A DNA stretch of 12,537 nt from the NCBI GenBank assembly GCA_017437705.1, contig JAFRYJ010000200.1:1-12537 (forward strand), in the 5' to 3' direction. The stretch comes from Lachnospiraceae bacterium. GTDB lineage: Bacteria > Bacillota_A > Clostridia > Lachnospirales > Lachnospiraceae. Every line of letters starts with the position of its first letter. Position 1 is the first letter of the stretch. Below are positions 6,250 to 12,537 of this stretch, one piece after another. Under the pieces are notes generated by a model. That model searched no databases. It had not been told where the DNA came from and saw only the letters and a list, made by a program, of their open reading frames with translations. A program made the translations under genes and the position numbers.

Positions 6250-7242
6250 TCAGAATGACTTGAAAGCTATTGTGTCTGCCTTTGCATCGAGGAGCTCCTT
6301 GAGCTCGTCGTCAAGCTTGAGCAGTGTTACGGAGAAGCCCTGCATCTCAAGGGATGTCATGAACTCGCCAACGAATGTCTTGTAAACTTTGATGCCTTTC
6401 TCAGCAAGAACGTCTGCAACACGGTTGTTTGCTACGAAGAGCTCCATTGCAGGTGTTCCGCCTGAAGAGTTGACCATAACAGCAACTTCCGATCCAACGA
6501 AATCAAGGTCGCCTGTGATCTTCTCAAGAAGGTGATCAACGATCTTGTCTACGGGCTCAAGGGGAGCCTTGTGTGTACCGGGCTCGCCGTGGATACCGAT
6601 ACCGACTTCCATCTCGTCCTCAGCGATCTCGAAACCGGGAACGCCTGCTGCGGGAACTGTACAAGGTGTGATGGCAACGCCCATGGTCCTTACGTTGGCG
6701 ATAACCTTCTCTGCAACTGCCTTAACTTCCTCAAGGGAAGCGCCTGTCTCAGCCTTGGCGCCTGCGATCTTGTGAACGAAGATCGTACCTGCAACGCCAC
6801 GGCGTCCTACGGTGTAAAGGGAACCGTCAACTGCAACGTCGTCGTTTACAACAACTTCTGCGATCTTAACGCCGTCAGCTTCTGCCATCTCGCCGGCCAT
6901 CTCGAAGTTCATAACGTCACCGGTGTAGTTCTTAACGATCATAAGAACGCCGGCATCCGTAGCGATCTCTGAGATACCTTTGTAAATAGGCTCAACAGCG
7001 GGTGATGTGAAAACAGCACCGGCTACTGCGCAGTCAAGCATGCCTTCGCCTACAAAGCCGCCGTGTGCGGGCTCATGTCCTGAACCGCCGCCGCTGATAA
7101 GGGCAACCTTGCCCTCTTTCTTATTGGCTCTTACAACGATAGTCTCGCCGTCGATCTTTCTTACATACTGAGGAAAAGCTTTTACCATACCCTGGATCAT
7201 CTGCTCTTCTACAAGCTCAACGTCATTGATAAATTTCTTCAT
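6250..7242 (-). CDS. dhaK: Dihydroxyacetone kinase substrate-binding subunit DhaK
   Basis: DhaK binds dihydroxyacetone covalently through a histidine and receives phosphate from the DhaL-bound nucleotide, giving DHA phosphate for glycolysis. All key residues fall at the same numbers as in E. coli DhaK: His56 in GGGSGHEPAHGGF, Ser80 in VFTSPAV, Asp109 in NYTGDVMNF and the substrate-binding His218 in GIGIHGEPG. At 330 residues the length is normal, with no fused DhaL domain. The ATG has a very strong AAGGAGGT five bases upstream and a recognisable promoter about 40 bp upstream, so it is the first gene of the operon. A DhaQ-type regulator paralogue is unlikely because the catalytic histidines are present. 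No dhaS, dhaQ or glycerol dehydrogenase gene is in the window, so the DHA source is unknown. Confidence 0.96.
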   Translation of the reverse strand: MKKFINDVELVEEQMIQGMVKAFPQYVRKIDGETIVVRANKKEGKVALISGGGSGHEPAHGGFVGEGMLDCAVAGAVFTSPAVEPIYKGISEIATDAGVLMIVKNYTGDVMNFEMAGEMAEADGVKIAEVVVNDDVAVDGSLYTVGRRGVAGTIFVHKIAGAKAETGASLEEVKAVAEKVIANVRTMGVAITPCTVPAAGVPGFEIAEDEMEVGIGIHGEPGTHKAPLEPVDKIVDHLLEKITGDLDFVGSEVAVMVNSSGGTPAMELFVANNRVADVLAEKGIKVYKTFVGEFMTSLEMQGFSVTLLKLDDELKELLDAKADTIAFKSF

Positions 7243-7276
7243 TTGTGACCTCCTTAAGTCTGATGTAACTTTTAAT

Positions 7277-7292
7277 TGTTATAATTATAACA
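7277..7292. promoter_or_regulatory. 16-bp perfect palindrome over the dhaK -10, possible operator
   Basis: TGTTATAATTATAACA is its own reverse complement and covers the -10 and probable start site. A repressor bound here would block transcription. The alternative is that the symmetry simply follows from a TATAAT on each strand and has no protein partner. No matching regulator gene is in the window. Confidence 0.4.
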
Positions 7293-7312
7293 TTACTTAG
7301 CTATGTAAACAA
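7284..7312 (-). promoter_or_regulatory. Predicted SigA-type promoter of the dhaK operon
   Basis: On the minus strand TTGTTT (7312-7307) and TATAAT (7289-7284) are separated by 17 bases. TG at 7292-7291 gives an extended -10. The expected start near 7277 leaves a leader of about 35 bases before the strong dhaK ribosome binding site. The -35 matches consensus at only three of six positions, so activity may depend on the extended -10 or an activator. Confidence 0.7.
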
Positions 7313-7321
7313 GATTTCCTG

Positions 7322-7378
7322 TTGCAAAATAGCACAATATTTTTAATGTCTGTCAGGTTTTTTGTGCATTTTTTACAA
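7322..7378. repeat. Two similar TTG-(N)-CAA elements upstream of the dhaK promoter
   Basis: The plus strand has TTGCAAAATAGCACAA (7322-7337), and the complement of 7362-7378 reads TTGTAAAAAATGCACAA. These are direct copies differing at few positions, with centres about 40 bp apart. The nearer copy ends about 10 bp upstream of the -35. They could be activator sites, but AT-rich sequence can produce such likeness by chance. Confidence 0.3.
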
Positions 7379-7467
7379 ATTTTTCCGTGTTTTCGCACCT
7401 CTGTTATGTTTGCTTTTTTTAAGGTACACTTTTTACGGTCCGGTATCCGCTGTTTTATCAGATCCAG

Positions 7468-8208
7468 TCAGTCACGGTCCGATGCAAACATGATAACGGA
7501 CATCACTGCAGCTCCCGCCGTCTCCGTGCGCAGGATCCTGTGTCCCAGTGTGACGGGCACCGCTCCTGCCCTGACGGCCTTTTCCACCTCCGACGTATCG
7601 AAACCGCCCTCAGGCCCTATGAAAATGCCCGCGCTGCCGCATTCCCTTATACCGTATACGGCCTTTCTTGAGCTCTCCATGCCCTCCGCCTTTTCATAGG
7701 GGATGATGCATTTATCCAGCTCCCCGGCCATCTGCAGCGCCTCGTCGAAGGAGACAACATCATGGACCTCCGGGACAAGCGCCCTGCCGGACTGCTTCGC
7801 AGCGGCCTCTGCCACCGCGTTCCACCGCTTCACCTTTTTTGCGGCCTTCTGCGCATCGAGCCTTACAACGGCCCGTTCGCAGGAAAAAGGCACTATCTTA
7901 TATGCGCCCAGTTCCACAGCTTTCTGTACCACGGTATCCATCTTGTCGCCCTTAACGAGGGCCTGGAACAGATAAAGCTTTACGGGAAGCTCTGCGTAAG
8001 AAGGCCAGGAATTCTTTACGGCGACTGTTACGGTCCCGTCTTCAAATCCGGTAATTATGCCGTGATAATCCGTTCCAAGCCTGTCGCTCAGCGAGATCTC
8101 ATCCCCCGGCTTCATGCGCAGTACGTTGCGGATATGGTTCACATCATCGCCGGTGATGATCACCCGGTCCTCCGATATATCGTTTTTATCAATAAAAAAC
8201 CTGGGCAT
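7468..8208 (-). CDS. rsmE: 16S rRNA (uracil1498-N3)-methyltransferase RsmE
   Basis: RsmE is a SPOUT-class methyltransferase that methylates N3 of U1498 in the decoding region of 16S rRNA within the assembled 30S subunit. The start at 8208 gives 246 residues beginning MPRFFIDKNDI, the family N-terminus; an upstream in-frame start at 8244 would add 12 residues inside prmA. The N-terminal PUA-like RNA-binding part (about 1-70) precedes the trefoil-knot SAM domain, with GPEGGF at 198-203 and LGHRILRTETA at 221-231. Its ATG overlaps the prmA stop by one base (TAATG), so the two are translationally coupled, and GGGAGAG lies directly before the start. No clear terminator follows, so read-through into the dha operon is possible. 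Confidence 0.95.
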   Translation of the reverse strand: MPRFFIDKNDISEDRVIITGDDVNHIRNVLRMKPGDEISLSDRLGTDYHGIITGFEDGTVTVAVKNSWPSYAELPVKLYLFQALVKGDKMDTVVQKAVELGAYKIVPFSCERAVVRLDAQKAAKKVKRWNAVAEAAAKQSGRALVPEVHDVVSFDEALQMAGELDKCIIPYEKAEGMESSRKAVYGIRECGSAGIFIGPEGGFDTSEVEKAVRAGAVPVTLGHRILRTETAGAAVMSVIMFASDRD

Positions 8209-9167
8209 TACTCTCTCCCGTACCTTGATGTAAAGCTCACCCATTCACCTGAATAAGTCGTTTCAAGTATCTCAAAACCGTTTTCCAGAAGGCTCGTCCT
8301 TACAGCCTCTTCCATCTCGTCGATGATGCCCGACACGATATACACCGCGCCCGGCTTAAGATTATCCTTCACCACGCCGTTCAGCGGTATGATGACCTGG
8401 GCCAGTATATTGGCGAGCACGATGTCGTGCTCACCTATCGATGCCCGCAGTTCAGGGTCATCCAGTACGTTTCCCGTGTACATGCTCACATGCTCCGCGG
8501 ATATCCCGTTCTTTTCCGCGTTCTCCAGGGCCACATCCGTCGCGTTGGGATCGATGTCCACCGCCTTCACGGTCTCTGCTCCCAGCTTATCTGCGATTAT
8601 AAACAGGATGCCGCTGCCGCAGCCTATATCAAGGACGGAGCATCCCTTTTTCATATACTTCCGCAGCTGCTCGATGCAGAGCCTGGTGGTATGATGGGTC
8701 CCCGTTCCGAAAGCGCTTCCCGGATCCATATCCACCACGATGCAGCCCTTCGTTTCTTCCTCCGTCAGAGTTTCCCAGGCGGGTTTGATCCATATATCCT
8801 CCGCGGCCTTGAAGGGCTTCCAGTACTGCTTCCAGTTGTCCGCCCAGTCCGTATCCTCGGTTGTGGTTTTTATGATACGTGCCTCACCTACGTCCATCAT
8901 CTTTGACAGTTCTTCAAGCTGCTCTTCTACAGCTTTTAGCACGCCGTTTACATCACTGCCCTTTTCGGCATAAAAAGATACCGCGGCAGTATCGTCATCC
9001 GGATCGGCCGGAGGCAGTATATCCACGTACATCTGCTTTTTTTCAGCTTCAGTAAGGGGTATATTGTCCTCGATCTCGATACCGGTTATGCCCATGTCAT
9101 ATAGACATGAGCATATGATATCCACGGCATCATTTGTAGTTTTTACTGTATATTTATCCCACTGCAT
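8208..9167 (-). CDS. prmA: Ribosomal protein L11 methyltransferase PrmA
   Basis: PrmA trimethylates amino groups of ribosomal protein L11 using S-adenosylmethionine. The 319 residues hold a substrate-binding N-terminal domain and a class I methyltransferase domain, with DPGSAFGTGTHHTT at 148-161, SAM motif VLDIGCGSGILF at 178-189, acidic motif AVDIDP (202-207) and VLANILAQ at 250-257. The start MQWDKYTVKTT resembles family N-termini, and an in-frame TAA two codons upstream excludes a longer protein. I see no good Shine-Dalgarno close to the ATG, so it may rely on coupling to dnaJ, which ends 29 bp earlier. The dnaJ-prmA-rsmE order is the usual Firmicutes arrangement. Confidence 0.95.
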   Translation of the reverse strand: MQWDKYTVKTTNDAVDIICSCLYDMGITGIEIEDNIPLTEAEKKQMYVDILPPADPDDDTAAVSFYAEKGSDVNGVLKAVEEQLEELSKMMDVGEARIIKTTTEDTDWADNWKQYWKPFKAAEDIWIKPAWETLTEEETKGCIVVDMDPGSAFGTGTHHTTRLCIEQLRKYMKKGCSVLDIGCGSGILFIIADKLGAETVKAVDIDPNATDVALENAEKNGISAEHVSMYTGNVLDDPELRASIGEHDIVLANILAQVIIPLNGVVKDNLKPGAVYIVSGIIDEMEEAVRTSLLENGFEILETTYSGEWVSFTSRYGRE

Positions 9168-9196
9168 AGTTTATTCTGCGGTCATTCCCGCCTTCC

Positions 9197-10297
9197 TTAA
9201 TACTTCCCTCCCATGGCTTTGTCAAAGGCCTTAAGGGCTTCTTTCTGCTCCCTGTTCAGCTTGTCGGGTACCTGTACCACGAATGTTACATAGTGGTCGC
9301 CCCTCACCTTTGGATTCCTGATGGTGGGAACGCCCTGGCCCTTCAGCCTTATCCTGGTGTCGGTCTGCGTACCTGCTTTAATGGTACGCGTGATGTCCCC
9401 GTCCACCGTCTTTATCGATATATCCGCACCCAGCGCTGCCTGGGGGAATGTAATTGGCACTGTCGTATAGATATCGTATCCGTCCCTCTGGAAGATCGGA
9501 TGCCTGTCGACGATCACCTGGACGAGAAGGTCTCCCCTGGGTCCTCCGTTGGATCCGGGCTCTCCCTTGCCCCTCAGTCTTACGCTCTGTCCGTTGTCTA
9601 TACCGGCAGGGATCGAAACCTTGATCGTCTTTTTCTTCCTGATGTATCCGTTGCCCTTGCAGTCCGGGCATTTCTCCCTGATGATCTTGCCGGTCCCGTG
9701 GCAGTCCGGACAAGTGGTCACCGACCTCACCTGTCCGAAAAGAGAATTCTGGGTGGTGACTATCTGTCCCTTGCCGCCGCAGGTAGTACAGGTCTCGGGC
9801 TTTGTACCGGGCTTTGCTCCGGTCCCGCCGCAGGTCGGACAGTCATCGGACATATTTACGGTGATCTCCTTCTCGCAGCCCTTTACGGCCTCCATGAAGG
9901 TGATCCGGACCGATACCCTGCTGTCGGCGCCCTGCATGGGCCCGGTGTACGCGCTCCTCCTGGCGCCGCCGCCGAAGAAGCTGCCGAAGATATCCCCGAA
10001 GATATCTCCCATATCGCCGCCGAAATCGTAGCCGTTGAAATTGGAGAAATCGCCTGCGCCGCCCTGGCCGAACGCAGCATGGCCGAACTGGTCGTACTGC
10101 CTTCTCTTGTCGGCATCTATGAGCACTGCATAAGCTTCCGAGGCTTCCTTGAATTTCTCCTCGGCTTCCTTGTCGCCGGGATTGGCATCGGGATGATACT
10201 TTTTAGCCAGCTTTCTGTATGCTTTTTTTATGGTATCCTCGTCGGCATTCCTGTCGACTCCGAGCACCTCGTAATAGTCTCTTTTGCTTTCTGCCAT
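9197..10297 (-). CDS. dnaJ: Chaperone DnaJ (type I Hsp40)
   Basis: DnaJ delivers unfolded substrates to DnaK and stimulates its ATPase. The 366 residues contain the J domain (5-70) with HPD at 35-37, a Gly/Phe-rich linker (about 73-110) with repeated GDIF, and four zinc-binding CxxCxGxG repeats at 153-160, 170-177, 196-203 and 210-217. The C-terminal substrate-binding and dimerisation domains follow. All eight zinc cysteines are present, so this is a full type I DnaJ. AAGGA lies seven bases before the ATG. The gene is 80 bp downstream of dnaK, separated by a hairpin. Expression is presumably heat-inducible through an operator upstream of the window, which cannot be seen. Confidence 0.97.
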   Translation of the reverse strand: MAESKRDYYEVLGVDRNADEDTIKKAYRKLAKKYHPDANPGDKEAEEKFKEASEAYAVLIDADKRRQYDQFGHAAFGQGGAGDFSNFNGYDFGGDMGDIFGDIFGSFFGGGARRSAYTGPMQGADSRVSVRITFMEAVKGCEKEITVNMSDDCPTCGGTGAKPGTKPETCTTCGGKGQIVTTQNSLFGQVRSVTTCPDCHGTGKIIREKCPDCKGNGYIRKKKTIKVSIPAGIDNGQSVRLRGKGEPGSNGGPRGDLLVQVIVDRHPIFQRDGYDIYTTVPITFPQAALGADISIKTVDGDITRTIKAGTQTDTRIRLKGQGVPTIRNPKVRGDHYVTFVVQVPDKLNREQKEALKAFDKAMGGKY

Positions 10298-10322
10298 ATC
10301 TCGTTCCTTCTGTTACGCTAAA

Positions 10323-10351
10323 GTTCCGAAAGGCATAAAGCCTTCCGGAAC
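10323..10351 (-). other. Intercistronic hairpin between dnaK and dnaJ
   Basis: The plus-strand arms GTTCCG-A-AAGGC and GCCTT-C-CGGAAC pair over 11 bp with one A/C mismatch and enclose loop ATAAA. On the minus transcript only TTTA follows, so full termination is unlikely. The apical CATAAAG is identical to that of the dhaK/dhaL hairpin. It probably lowers dnaJ relative to dnaK by partial attenuation or mRNA processing. Confidence 0.6.
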
Positions 10352-10377
10352 CTGCATCGTTTTAATTTGCTGTATTA

Positions 10378-12273
<1,896 letters not shown>

Positions 12274-12289
12274 TTAATTCTTTTATATT

Positions 12290-12312
12290 GAAAATGCCTT
12301 TGCGGCTTTTTC
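12290..12312 (-). other. Intercistronic hairpin between grpE and dnaK
   Basis: On the transcript GAAAA-A-GCC and GGC-A-TTTTC pair around loop GCAAA, giving seven to eight bp with one internal A/A mismatch, starting seven bp after the grpE stop. No U-tract follows directly, so it is not a simple terminator. It may mark processing that separates grpE from the more abundant dnaK message. Confidence 0.45.
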
Positions 12313-12319
12313 ACCGTTT

Positions 12320-12537
12320 TTACTCGGCTACCATTACCATACTGTAGCGGATCACCTGATCCCTGAACATGTAGCCCTTCTGAAGCTCCTTTATTACCGT
12401 GCCCGATTCAAACTCTTCGCTCTCCTGCTGCATCACCGCGTTGTGGAGAGCGGGATCGAAGGGTTTTCCTTCGGCTTCGATGGGCGTTACGCCCTGATCC
12501 TCCAGAATTTTCTGAAGCTTCTTGCAGATCATCTCCA
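12320..12537 (-). CDS. grpE: Nucleotide exchange factor GrpE, C-terminal part, cut by the right window edge
   Basis: GrpE releases ADP from DnaK. Only the last 72 or so codons are inside the window. The frame is open through 12537, so the ATG at 12532 is an internal methionine (GrpE proteins typically have V-MI-KQL here), not the start. The visible part covers the end of the long helix (MICKKLQKILEDQGV) and the C-terminal beta domain, with FDPALHNAVMQQESEEFESGTVIKELQKGYMFRDQVIRYSMVMVA, split over residues typical of the GrpE signature (HNAVM, GTVI, LQKGY, RDQVIR, SMV). It lies 88 bp upstream of dnaK in the standard hrcA-grpE-dnaK-dnaJ order. The N-terminal helix and any upstream hrcA and CIRCE operator are outside the window. 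Confidence 0.95.
   Translation of the reverse strand, partial: EMICKKLQKILEDQGVTPIEAEGKPFDPALHNAVMQQESEEFESGTVIKELQKGYMFRDQVIRYSMVMVAE

Noticed and set aside
7379..7467. Intrinsic terminator after rsmE
   Set aside because: There are A-rich stretches and 3-bp stems such as GTG/CAC, but no stable stem followed by a U-tract on the minus strand.
9293..10321. Plus-strand open frame of 342 codons
   Set aside because: It is antisense to dnaJ throughout, has low-complexity composition mirroring the Gly/Phe and CxxCxGxG repeats, and has no ribosome binding site.

Overview
The window is almost entirely coding, and every gene I can support lies on the minus strand, so it reads from right to left. It looks like a Clostridia chromosome, with a Lachnospiraceae-like lineage as my best guess. 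The support is a DnaK lacking the insert near residue 75 that Gram-negative DnaK carries, a short rhodanese-free ThiI next to its own cysteine desulfurase, heavy use of AGG arginine codons, and the Firmicutes heat-shock gene order grpE-dnaK-dnaJ-prmA-rsmE. The genus cannot be fixed from this window.

Region 1 (12537 to 7468) is the distal part of a heat-shock operon: the 3' end of grpE, complete dnaK and dnaJ, then two translation-apparatus methyltransferases, prmA (ribosomal protein L11) and rsmE (16S rRNA U1498). No CIRCE operator is present; it would be expected upstream of the window.

Region 2 (7467 to about 3078) is a self-contained cassette. An AT-rich promoter region of 225 bp carries a TTGTTT-17-TATAAT promoter and a 16-bp perfect palindrome over the -10. 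It precedes dhaK, dhaL, dhaM, an HPr gene and an Enzyme I gene, and the cassette ends in a strong intrinsic terminator. Together these encode a complete phosphoryl chain from PEP to dihydroxyacetone: PEP to EI (His184, Cys494) to HPr (His15) to DhaM (His9) to the ADP on DhaL, then to dihydroxyacetone held on DhaK (His218), giving DHA phosphate. The HPr has lysine at position 46, where Gram-positive HPr has the regulatory serine. This suggests a relay insulated from HPr kinase. The EI is shorter than usual at its C-terminus.

Region 3 (3020 to 1) is a tRNA sulfur-modification cluster: a NifZ-like cysteine desulfurase and ThiI (4-thiouridine), then the first 223 codons of mtaB (methylthiolation of t6A37), cut by the left edge. 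In Bacillus mtaB follows rsmE directly, so here the dha/PTS cassette and the desulfurase-thiI pair sit between two genes that are adjacent there.

Small hairpins sit at four intercistronic junctions (grpE/dnaK, dnaK/dnaJ, dhaK/dhaL, dhaM/HPr). The tight junctions lack them, which suggests they tune the relative dose of cistrons. There are no tRNA or rRNA genes, CRISPR arrays, insertion sequences or plus-strand genes that I can support.
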